Of a stretch of DNA of 64,000 bases, positions 53,242-60,287 are shown one piece after another. How positions within the stretch are numbered: position 1 is the first letter of the stretch; every line of letters starts with the position of its first letter. Source of the DNA: Acidobacteriota bacterium (GTDB taxonomy: Bacteria; Acidobacteriota; Terriglobia; Bryobacterales; UBA6623). The translations under genes and the position numbers were made by a program. The notes below the pieces were generated by a model. That model worked only from the letters and a program-made list of their open reading frames with translations, did not search any database and had not been told where the DNA came from. The DNA lies in NCBI GenBank assembly GCA_016125275.1, contig WGMB01000016.1:54449-118448 (forward strand), written 5' to 3'.

Positions 53242-53451
53242 ATGGCGATTCCGAACGTCAAGAACTACACCATTCAGCACCCGCAGACCGGCGAGCGCGC
53301 GACCGTGTCCGCCGTGCTTCCCAAGGGCTCGGATGTGAAGGCGTACTTGGCTGACGCCGCCGGCCGCTTCGACTGGAAGGCCTGGTCCGATCAGAAGGCC
53401 ACCCTGAACAAGGTCCGCGTCGGTCAGCAGAAGCAGGTCAAGCGCAAGTAA
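53242..53451 (+). CDS. Small basic protein of unknown function (69 aa)
   Basis: A 69-residue protein beginning MAIPNVKNYTIQHPQTGERATV and ending VRVGQQKQVKRK. It has a mixed strand/helix character, no membrane segment, no cysteine, and a strongly basic C-terminus that might contact nucleic acid. I do not recognise a family. It starts 7 bp after the glycosyltransferase gene and has its own GAGAGAGA ribosome-like site. The frame is open far upstream, but that part lies inside the glycosyltransferase in another frame. The compositional switch at the ATG and the ordered sequence argue that it is a real gene. Confidence 0.7.
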   Translation: MAIPNVKNYTIQHPQTGERATVSAVLPKGSDVKAYLADAAGRFDWKAWSDQKATLNKVRVGQQKQVKRK

Positions 53452-53545
53452 GGCCGCTTCCGACCTTCTCCGATCCATTGGTTTTCACCGACCGGTCGAG
53501 GCTCCAGCGAGCTTCGACCGGTTTCGTACGTTGGGGCGGCCGCCT

Positions 53546-54364
53546 CTATAGCGCCAACGCCCGGCGAATCGCCGTCTCCACCGGGGAGTACGCGCCGTCG
53601 GGCCGTTCCAGCCGGAGCGGTTCCGCCGGCAGCAGCGGCGGCTGCGCCAGGAACCGCGGCTGGGTCCCCCGGTGCGATTGCGCCGCGTGCACCAGAAAGG
53701 GGTGGCACAGGTAGACCGTGCCCGCCGGGCCCGTCGCCGGAACCTCCCGGCAGTAGGCCGTCTCCAGGAATCCGTCGGCCGCCAACTCTCCCAGCGTCAG
53801 GCCTTCCTCGCCCGCCGGCGCCAGCCGCCGCGCGATCTCCAGGTGCGATCCGGCCCGAATCCTGGTCGGCGCATCGCTCTCCCCCACATCCGAGAACAGA
53901 AACAGCATCAACAGCGCCCGGCCCTTCGAGCGGACGTTCGCGCGCCACCGCAGGAAGTCCGGCTGCTCGTAGTCGAAGCTCACGTCGATGTGCCAGCCCA
54001 GGTCGCCCGGATCGGCCGCGGACGGGAAGCGCACCGCAAAGCTCCCCATCGCGCCGCACGGCAGCCAGCGGCCCGGACCGACCAACGAGTCAAAGGCTGA
54101 CTGCAACCGCTCGCCCCGCGCGGCTTCCACAAAGGGCCCTTGGGTGAACATCCCCAAGCGCACCACGGGTTGCGCCCACGTCGCCGGGTCGTCGCGGTCG
54201 CAACCGGTCAGGGGCCACAACGCATCCCGCACCCGCCGCGCCACGTCCGTCGAGAAGGCCTCGTCAATCCGCACGAAGCCGTCTTCGACGAACTGTTCGA
54301 CCTGCGCGTCGCTCAGCGCTTCCGCCCTGCCGTTTCCAAAGGACATCTCACCAGGATCGTCCAC
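53546..54364 (-). CDS. Phytanoyl-CoA dioxygenase-family Fe(II)/2-oxoglutarate oxygenase
   Basis: A 272-residue oxygenase of the PhyH family. The iron ligands are likely H125 and D127 in LGWHIDVSFDY and H226 in HPFLVHAAQSHRG, followed by an arginine near 237 that could bind 2-oxoglutarate. The length fits small-molecule hydroxylases of this family. No signal peptide. GTG 54364 is used; the ATG six codons inside (54346) is an equally good start. The gene lies 9 bp after the stop of the secreted hypothetical at 54374 and may be co-transcribed with it. The substrate is unknown. Confidence 0.88.
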   Translation of the reverse strand: MDDPGEMSFGNGRAEALSDAQVEQFVEDGFVRIDEAFSTDVARRVRDALWPLTGCDRDDPATWAQPVVRLGMFTQGPFVEAARGERLQSAFDSLVGPGRWLPCGAMGSFAVRFPSAADPGDLGWHIDVSFDYEQPDFLRWRANVRSKGRALLMLFLFSDVGESDAPTRIRAGSHLEIARRLAPAGEEGLTLGELAADGFLETAYCREVPATGPAGTVYLCHPFLVHAAQSHRGTQPRFLAQPPLLPAEPLRLERPDGAYSPVETAIRRALAL

Positions 54365-54373
54365 AAGGGCGAC

Positions 54374-55327
54374 TCAGGGCTGCTCCTCCTCGAGTCGCTT
54401 CAGCTTGGCGGCGTCGAGCAAACGGAAGAAGTCGCCCTCCTCCATCCGCATCGAGATCGTCAGCACGTCTGAATCCGCCGCGACCTTCGCGCCCGACAGC
54501 AGCGACTGCATCTCCGGCTCGGTCGCCGGCGCGGACATCCGCGCCATCGCCAGCATGGCCTGCGTCAGGGCGGCCAACGAGGTCGCCTCCGCCGCCGTGC
54601 CGCACTTGCCCAGCAGCGTCACGTCCAGGCCGCTGCGGACGTCGGCGGAGAAGCTCAGCGTCTCCAGCGACGACAGCATCGCCGTGGCGGCGCCCAGCCC
54701 GGCGGACGGCATTCCGCTCTGCGACGGCAGCTTCTTGGCCGGTTCCCGGGCCACCATCCACAACTGCCCCCGCGCCGCGGCGGCGTCAGCCGGAACGCCC
54801 ACGCCGGCTTGCCGCAACGAATCGGCCGCGGTGGCATGGCGGCGTTCGACGCCCGCCTCCACCGCCGCCCGGTCGCCCACCATGGCCGTCGTCTCGTCCA
54901 GAAACGCCAGTGTCAGCTCCGGGCCGCCTTCCCGCGCCCGGCCGGTCAGCAGCCTTACGCCGTCCACCTCGCCCGCTTCGCGATAGCCCTCCAGCAGAGC
55001 CTTCGAGCGCGTCTGCCAGCCGGGCTGACCTTCGAGCACCGCCAGAAAAGACTTCTCGCGCCCAGGCGCGCCCCACAAGGCCACGGTCAAGCGATCGATG
55101 TCGCGGCTGGGGTCCACCCCGGCGCCGCCTGCCATCGCATCGAGCTCGAAACGCCCGGCCAGCCGCTCGAAGATCGCGGACCCTCGCGCCGCCGCCAAGT
55201 TCGCGCCGAGCACGGCGTCCGCCGTCGCCGGCAGCAGCGCCAAGGGGTCCGCCGCCCCGGCGGGAACCGTCGCCGCCAGCAGCAACAGCAACGCCAGCGG
55301 GCGCCGTCGAATCAGCCATCGAAGCAT
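54374..55327 (-). CDS. Secreted hypothetical protein
   Basis: A 317-residue protein with a clear signal peptide (MLRWLIRRRPLALLLLLAATVPAGA). The mature part begins ADPLALLPATADAVLGANLAAARGS and continues with alternating strands and helices; phrases such as 'RLTVALWGAPGREKSFLAVLEG', 'LAFLDETTAMVGDRAAVEAGVE' and 'LSFSADVRSGLDVTLLGKC' (loosely cited) recall DUF3352-like or lipoprotein-type proteins, but I do not recognise the family firmly. No catalytic motif is visible. The ATG at 55327 is chosen over an in-frame ATG at 55351 because of a strong AGGAG 7 nt upstream. The C-terminus is Glu/Leu-rich. Confidence 0.78.
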   Translation of the reverse strand: MLRWLIRRRPLALLLLLAATVPAGAADPLALLPATADAVLGANLAAARGSAIFERLAGRFELDAMAGGAGVDPSRDIDRLTVALWGAPGREKSFLAVLEGQPGWQTRSKALLEGYREAGEVDGVRLLTGRAREGGPELTLAFLDETTAMVGDRAAVEAGVERRHATAADSLRQAGVGVPADAAAARGQLWMVAREPAKKLPSQSGMPSAGLGAATAMLSSLETLSFSADVRSGLDVTLLGKCGTAAEATSLAALTQAMLAMARMSAPATEPEMQSLLSGAKVAADSDVLTISMRMEEGDFFRLLDAAKLKRLEEEQP

Positions 55328-55334
55328 TCGATCT

Positions 55335-55339
55335 CTCCT
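55335..55339 (-). promoter_or_regulatory. Shine-Dalgarno AGGAG deciding the start at 55327
   Basis: AGGAG inside AGAGAGGAGAGA on the minus strand, 7 nt before the ATG at 55327. The upstream in-frame ATG at 55351 lies before this site. Confidence 0.65.
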
Positions 55340-55386
55340 CTCTTGCTGCATACGGTCCGCCGTCCCTTTCGGTTGCTACGTACTCC

Positions 55387-55416
55387 TTGACACAGCTCCG
55401 AGGGAAGTGGTTTCAT
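55387..55416 (+). promoter_or_regulatory. Candidate promoter of the mannonate-dehydratase-like gene
   Basis: Perfect TTGACA (55387-55392), 18-bp spacer, TTTCAT (55411-55416). The -10 is weak, but the perfect -35 in a high-GC setting is notable. The leader would be about 20 nt. Confidence 0.4.
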
Positions 55417-55440
55417 CAGGGACGCTTTTTGCAAACCACC

Positions 55441-56619
55441 ATGAAAAGACGCAGCTTCCTTACCTCCGCTGGCGCCGCCGGAGCCGCCGCTCTGACCACC
55501 GCCTGCGCCGCTCCCGCGCCGGAGCAACCCAAGGCGGAATCCAAGCCCACGGTCTCCGACAAGCCCGTGCGCCTGCACGTGGGGACGCAACGCAGCCCCA
55601 CCGACGAGCACATGCTGCAATATTTCAAGCGGCATGGCGTCAACCACATCTGCGCCTACCCGCCGCGTCCTCCCTACCCCGAGCGGGGCTATTGGGAAGT
55701 CGACGAGTTGGCCAAGATGAAGGAGCTGTGCGACAAGCACGAGATCGTCATTGAGACCGTCGCCGCGCCCTTCCTCGCCTCGAGTCATATCGACCGCGAA
55801 AAGCGGCCCGCCATCATGCTCGGCAAGGAGCCCGAGCGCCAGCGCGACATCGACGACGTCTGCAAGTGCATCGAAAACCTCGCCAAGGTCGGCTTGAGCG
55901 GCTTCAAGTACAACATGTCGATCCTGGGCGTCGTGCGCACCGAGCGCACTCCCGGCCGCGGCGGCAGCTCGTACTCCACCTGGAAGCTCGCCGACGCCAA
56001 GCCCGAGCCGCCGATGACCAAGGCCGGCAAGGTCGACGAGGAGACCGCCTGGAGCCGCATCGAGCACTTCGTCAAGTCCGTGATGCCGGTGGCCGACGCC
56101 AACAAGGTCAAGATGGCCTGCCACCCCCACGACCCCGGCATGCCGCCCGAAGGCTACCAGGGCGTGGTGCGCGTGCTCGGCACCCCGGAAGGCCTCTACA
56201 AGATGGCCGGCTTGTACGACAGCCCCTACCACGGCTTCAACCTCTGCCTCGGCACCACCGCCGAGATGCTGCCCGACCCCAAGAACCAGATCCACGACGT
56301 GATCCGCAAGCTCGGCGGCATGCACAAGATCTTCAACATCCACTTCCGCAACATCCGCGGCGGCCGCAACGACTTCCAAGAGGTCTACCCGGACGAGGGC
56401 GATATGGTGATGCCGCAGGTCCTGCGGACCCTCTACGAGATCGACTACCCCTACATGCTGATGCCGGACCACATGCCGCAGCACCCCGACGACGAGAACG
56501 GCCGCCAGGCTTTCGCCTACGCCTTCGGCTACATCAAGGGCCTCATCCAGTCCCTCAAGTACGAAATCGGCCAGGACGTCAACAAGGAGTACGGCGACGA
56601 GAACTGGTTCCCCGCCTGA
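55441..56619 (+). CDS. Tat-exported TIM-barrel protein, mannonate dehydratase (UxuA)-like
   Basis: A 392-residue protein. The N-terminus MKRRSFLTSAGAAGAAALTTAC is a Tat signal ending in a possible lipobox cysteine, so the enzyme may be an exported lipoprotein. The TIM-barrel body resembles UxuA: HICAYPPRPPYPERGYW, HEIVIETVAAPFLASSH, FKYNMSILGVVRTERTPGRGG, KMACHPHDPGMP, FNIHFRNIRGGRNDFQEVYPDEGDMVM and MPDHMPQHPDDENGRQAFAYAFGYIKGL (cited in part); the H, C and D residues are candidate metal ligands. UxuA is normally cytoplasmic, so export is unusual and suggests an altered substrate. The frame is open upstream of the ATG but without a start-site context. A strong terminator follows. Confidence 0.85.
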   Translation: MKRRSFLTSAGAAGAAALTTACAAPAPEQPKAESKPTVSDKPVRLHVGTQRSPTDEHMLQYFKRHGVNHICAYPPRPPYPERGYWEVDELAKMKELCDKHEIVIETVAAPFLASSHIDREKRPAIMLGKEPERQRDIDDVCKCIENLAKVGLSGFKYNMSILGVVRTERTPGRGGSSYSTWKLADAKPEPPMTKAGKVDEETAWSRIEHFVKSVMPVADANKVKMACHPHDPGMPPEGYQGVVRVLGTPEGLYKMAGLYDSPYHGFNLCLGTTAEMLPDPKNQIHDVIRKLGGMHKIFNIHFRNIRGGRNDFQEVYPDEGDMVMPQVLRTLYEIDYPYMLMPDHMPQHPDDENGRQAFAYAFGYIKGLIQSLKYEIGQDVNKEYGDENWFPA

Positions 56620-56645
56620 GGCTGGGCGCCATCCCCCGAACGGCA

Positions 56646-56680
56646 GAAGGCCCGGGCGCGCGTCCCGGGCCTTCGCTTTT
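56646..56680 (+). terminator. Strong intrinsic terminator
   Basis: An 11-bp perfect stem (GAAGGCCCGGG at 56646-56656 with CCCGGGCCTTC at 56664-56674), a 7-nt loop, then GCTTTT. It ends the mannonate-dehydratase-like gene. On the minus strand it has no T-run. Confidence 0.8.
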
Positions 56681-56693
56681 CTCCGTCCTCGGC

Positions 56694-57068
56694 TCAGAAG
56701 TAGCGCACGAACTCGATGGTGTGGCCGTCGGGGTCGCTGCAGAACACTTGCTGAAAGCCCAGCGCGTCGTTCTCGCCGTTCACATAGTCGATCCCGTTCT
56801 CGCTCAGCAACTGGCGGACCGGCTCCAGGTCCTTCACTTCCAGCGCCATGTGATCGGCGCGGCTGATGCGCGCGCCGGCGTCGCGGCCCGCCTGGGCGTT
56901 CTCGATGATGTGGAGCTGGCGGTCTCCCAGCGCGTACCACGCCCCGGGAAAGTTGAAGTTGGGCCGGTCGAGCTCCGGCAGGCCCAGGATCTCTCCGAAA
57001 AAGCGCTTGGAGCGGGCGCAGTCCTGGACGGCGAAGGAGACGTGGTGGAGGCGTACGAGGTCGATCAT
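56694..57068 (-). CDS. VOC-family (glyoxalase/bleomycin-resistance fold) protein
   Basis: A 124-residue protein with two beta-alpha-beta-beta-beta units: LHHVSFAVQDCARSKRFFGEILGLPE in the first, and DHMALEVKDLEPVRQLLSENGIDY with QVFCSDPDGHTIEFVRYF in the second. Candidate metal ligands are H9, H74-region (ADHMALEV) and E120-region (IEFV). This could be a glyoxalase I-like, epimerase-like or dioxygenase-like enzyme; the size is typical. No partner gene indicates which. A TATCCT hexamer lies 11 nt before the ATG at 57068. Confidence 0.9.
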   Translation of the reverse strand: MIDLVRLHHVSFAVQDCARSKRFFGEILGLPELDRPNFNFPGAWYALGDRQLHIIENAQAGRDAGARISRADHMALEVKDLEPVRQLLSENGIDYVNGENDALGFQQVFCSDPDGHTIEFVRYF

Positions 57069-57079
57069 GTCCGCCGCTT

Positions 57080-57085
57080 AGGATA
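57080..57085 (-). promoter_or_regulatory. -10-like hexamer TATCCT upstream of the VOC gene
   Basis: TATCCT on the minus strand, 11 nt before the ATG at 57068, in the 46-bp gap after the TRAP permease gene. Confidence 0.4.
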
Positions 57086-57114
57086 GCCAATCTTCCGCCG
57101 CCCGGCGCCGTCGG

Positions 57115-58917
57115 CTACGGTCCCGGCTGGTGGAAGTTCGCCAGCGTCAGCGTGAAGGCGGGCCAATAGGTGATCAGCAGCACCGCCGCCAGCAGAATCA
57201 GCATGAACGGCAGCGTCGAGCGGTAGATCTCCGTCAGCGGCTTGTCGAAGCGGTACGCCGACAGGAACAGGTTCTCCCCCATCGGCGGCATCATATAGCC
57301 CAGCTCCATATTCGCCAGAAAGATGATGCCCAGGTGCACCGGGTCCACGCCGTAGGCCGCCCCGATCGGCGTGATCAGCGGCACCACCACGATGATCGCC
57401 GAGTAGATGTCCATCAGCGCCCCCACGACGATCAGAAAGATGTTGAGGGCGAGCAGGAACAGCCACTTGGACTCGATGTGCGCCTGCACCCATTCCAGCG
57501 TGCGCGTGGGGATCTCCGCGTAGATCAGCCAGTTCGTAAAGCCCATCGCAACGCACAGAATGATCATGAAGCCGCCGATCAGCGTCGCCGTCTCGATGGC
57601 GATGCGCGGCAGGTCTCCGCGGGTGGTCAGGGTTTTGAAGACGAACCGCTCGATCAGGAAGGCGTAGAGCGTGGTGACCGCCGCCGCCTCGACCAGCGTG
57701 GTGAAGCCCCCGAAGATCCCGCCGAGCACCACCACCGGCAGCAGCAGGTCGTACTTGGCCTCCCACAGCGCCGCCCGCGCCTCGGCCGCCTGGAACGGCG
57801 TGGTGCGCGCGCCGTGGGACACCCCGCGCCGAGCAGCCCAAGCCGCCACCACCGCGACCAGCAGAAACCCCGGCAGCAGCCCGCCCAGAAACAGCTTCTC
57901 CAGCGGCTGCTCCGCATAGAACGCGTACAGGATCACCGGCAGGCTGGGCGGAAACAGCAGCCCGATCGACCCCGACACCGTCACCAATCCCAAGCTCGTG
58001 CGCTCCGGATACTTGGCCTCGGTGAGGATCGGCAGCAGCAGCCCGCCCATCGACAAGATCGTCACGCCCGAAGCCCCTGTCAACGGCGTGAAGAACGCCA
58101 GCGTCAGCGTCACCACGATCGCCAAACCGCCCGGCATCCAGCCGACCATCGCCCGAAACAGCCGCGTCAGCCGCTTGCCCGCGCCGCCCTCGGCCAGCAC
58201 ATAGCCGCCCAGCGTAAACAGCGGAATCGCCGGCAGCATCGGCGAGGCCGCCAAACGGTAAGTCTCCGCCGGAACCGACGCCAGCGGCGTCATGTCATAC
58301 CAAAACAGCAACAGGCTGGCCCCGCCGATCGCCGCGAAGATGGGCATGCCCAGCGCCGTGGACAGCACGATCAGCGCCACGCCCGGCGTCACCACGTCCC
58401 ACTGCTCCAGCGCCCCCCACCAGGTGAAAGCCGCCGGAATGGCAAATCCGCAGGCGGCGAGCAGGCGCCCCGGCCAGTGCTCCGAAGCCTTCCACACCAG
58501 ACGCAGAGCCATGCCGGCGAAGCCGATCGGGATGATCGCGACGAACATCCACGACGTCAGCCCCCAGGCCACCTCCTGCACGAACTCCCGCTCCACCTGC
58601 ACCAGCTCCCAGCCCGCTTGAGCCAGCCAGAGCGTCAGCCCGGCGCCGACGGCGGACGTGAAGATCTTCAGCGCCCCCTCGAAGCGCTCCGGCAGAAAGT
58701 GCGTGGTCGACAGCGCCAGCAGCCGATCGTCCCGAGCCGCGAGCATCGCCCCCAGGAACGTCACGACCAGCGTCAGGTGCTGCACGACCGAGATCGAGCC
58801 CGGAATGCCCCCGATCGGCAGCAGTCGCGCCACGATCTCCACCAAAGGCAGCAGCGCCAGCGCCGCCAGCACGGCGACGGAAACGGCGTTCTCAGTGGAG
58901 CGTGCGCGGTCCATCAA
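57115..58917 (-). CDS. Fused TRAP transporter permease (DctQ-DctM)
   Basis: A 600-residue membrane protein. Residues 1-165 form a four-helix DctQ-like small subunit (LPLVEIVARLLPIGGIPGS, HLTLVVTFLGAMLAARDDRLL). Residues 175-600 form a DctM-like large subunit with many helices: LSTALGMPIFAAIGGASLLLF, IPLFTLGGYVLAEGG, GASGVTILSMGGLLLP, SGSIGLLFPPSLPVILYAF, LMDIYSAIIVVVPLITPIG, and MELGYMMPPMGENLFLSAYRF (cited in part). It would import an organic or sugar acid using a Na+ or H+ gradient together with a periplasmic binding protein (DctP). No DctP gene is in the window, which is unusual. Its ATG overlaps the stop of the MFS gene by 4 bp, suggesting translational coupling. Confidence 0.9.
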   Translation of the reverse strand: MMDRARSTENAVSVAVLAALALLPLVEIVARLLPIGGIPGSISVVQHLTLVVTFLGAMLAARDDRLLALSTTHFLPERFEGALKIFTSAVGAGLTLWLAQAGWELVQVEREFVQEVAWGLTSWMFVAIIPIGFAGMALRLVWKASEHWPGRLLAACGFAIPAAFTWWGALEQWDVVTPGVALIVLSTALGMPIFAAIGGASLLLFWYDMTPLASVPAETYRLAASPMLPAIPLFTLGGYVLAEGGAGKRLTRLFRAMVGWMPGGLAIVVTLTLAFFTPLTGASGVTILSMGGLLLPILTEAKYPERTSLGLVTVSGSIGLLFPPSLPVILYAFYAEQPLEKLFLGGLLPGFLLVAVVAAWAARRGVSHGARTTPFQAAEARAALWEAKYDLLLPVVVLGGIFGGFTTLVEAAAVTTLYAFLIERFVFKTLTTRGDLPRIAIETATLIGGFMIILCVAMGFTNWLIYAEIPTRTLEWVQAHIESKWLFLLALNIFLIVVGALMDIYSAIIVVVPLITPIGAAYGVDPVHLGIIFLANMELGYMMPPMGENLFLSAYRFDKPLTEIYRSTLPFMLILLAAVLLITYWPAFTLTLANFHQPGP

Positions 58918-60251
58918 GCCTTGCCGCGCTCATCGCGGAACAGCGCCAGGAACAGCAGCAGAATCAGCCCGGCCAGCGCCGCCGGGATCGCCCAGATCGT
59001 CTGCCAGTCCATCAACTGCAGCGCCTCCATGGCTTTCTGTGACTGCTCCGCCGTCAACTGCGCAATCTCCGTTTGGGCCGCGCCGGACTGCTGGAGCTGC
59101 GCGATGCGCGCGCCAATCTCCTGCACCTGCGCCGAAAGCGCCGTGGAAGCCTCCGGCGTGTAGCGCTCTTCGATCACCCCGGCGATCTGGGCCCCGATCA
59201 GCATGCCCAGCCCGATCGTCAGCATCGCGAGCAGCCCCTGGGCCTGGCCGCGGATCTCCTTGTGGGCCACCCGGTCGGTGTAGATCTGCCCCGTCACGAA
59301 GAAGAAGTCGTAGCAAATACCGTGCAGCACAATGCCGCCCAGCATCATCCAGGCCACGCCCGCCGGAGCGCCCACGGCGAACAGAGCGTAGCGCACCACC
59401 CAGGCGAACATGCCCACCGCCAGCATCCACTTCACGCCCAGCCGGCGGAAGAAGATCGGCATCAGGATCATGAACAAGATCTCCGACCCCTGCCCCAGCG
59501 TCATCTTCGCGGCCACGTCGGCCACCCCCGCCTGCTGCACCGACTTGGCCGCCAACTGGTAGTAGAAGGCCAGCGGAATGCAGATCAAGAACGAGCTGAG
59601 GATGAAAATCGTGAACGAGCGGCTCTTGAACAGCACCAGGGCGTCCGCCCCCAGCAGTTTGCCCATCGAAACCTGCTGCCCGCGCGCCGGCGGCGGCGTA
59701 TGCGGCAGTGTGAAGCAGTACAGCCCCATCACGATCGCCGCGCCCCCGGTCAGGTGGAACATCTCGATGCTCTCGCCCCACCCCAGCCAGCTCAGCGCCA
59801 GCCCGGCGATGATCCACCCGATCGTGCCGAAAACCCGGATCAGCGGAAACTCCTTCTCCGAGTCCTGAATATTGTGCATCGCCAGCGAATTCGTGAGCGA
59901 CAGCGTCGGGAAGTAGCACAGCGTATGGGCGAAGAAGACCAGGTTGATCGTCGTGGCCGCCGCCGGATTCTCCGGGCTCATCAGCGACGTCGCGAACAGC
60001 ATGATCACGCCGCCCAGCACGTGCATCGACCCCAGCACCCGCTCGGTGGCGAAGAAGCGGTCCGCCACCATGCCCACGAACAGCGGAGCCACCAGCGCGG
60101 CGATCGGCCCCACCGAATACGTGAGCGCGAAATCAGCGCCGCCGAAGCCGATCTTCCCCAGGTAGAGCGGCGCGGTCACGTACCAGCTCCCCCAGACGAA
60201 GAACTCCAGGAACATCATGATCGACAGGCGCACGCCCACAGCGGTAAGCAT
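58914..60251 (-). CDS. MFS transporter, nucleoside:H+ symporter-like
   Basis: A 445-residue protein with about 12 membrane helices. The N-terminus LSIMMFLEFFVWGSWYVTAPLYL and the later SLTNSLAMHNIQDSEKEFPLIRVFGTIGWIIAGLAL match the NupG/XapB-like nucleoside symporter group. An Ala/Gln-rich coiled-coil insertion lies near residues 370-410 (ALSAQVQEIGARIAQLQQSG), which is not typical of NupG. It is the first gene before the TRAP permease and overlaps it by 4 bp. TACGCT lies 7 nt before its ATG. The transported substrate may be a nucleoside or a related sugar; this is by family resemblance only. Confidence 0.85.
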   Translation of the reverse strand: MLTAVGVRLSIMMFLEFFVWGSWYVTAPLYLGKIGFGGADFALTYSVGPIAALVAPLFVGMVADRFFATERVLGSMHVLGGVIMLFATSLMSPENPAAATTINLVFFAHTLCYFPTLSLTNSLAMHNIQDSEKEFPLIRVFGTIGWIIAGLALSWLGWGESIEMFHLTGGAAIVMGLYCFTLPHTPPPARGQQVSMGKLLGADALVLFKSRSFTIFILSSFLICIPLAFYYQLAAKSVQQAGVADVAAKMTLGQGSEILFMILMPIFFRRLGVKWMLAVGMFAWVVRYALFAVGAPAGVAWMMLGGIVLHGICYDFFFVTGQIYTDRVAHKEIRGQAQGLLAMLTIGLGMLIGAQIAGVIEERYTPEASTALSAQVQEIGARIAQLQQSGAAQTEIAQLTAEQSQKAMEALQLMDWQTIWAIPAALAGLILLLFLALFRDERGKA

Positions 60252-60258
60252 CCCCGAT

Positions 60259-60264
60259 AGCGTA
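60259..60264 (-). promoter_or_regulatory. -10-like hexamer TACGCT upstream of the MFS gene
   Basis: TACGCT on the minus strand, 7 nt before the ATG at 60251; no ribosome site between. Confidence 0.4.
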
Positions 60265-60287
60265 GCGCGCCCGGGCCCGCGGGCACT

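Noticed and set aside
57130..59163. Open frame of 677 codons opposite the TRAP permease
   Set aside because: Its translation is Arg/Gln/His-rich and unstructured, as expected for the antisense of a hydrophobic membrane protein.
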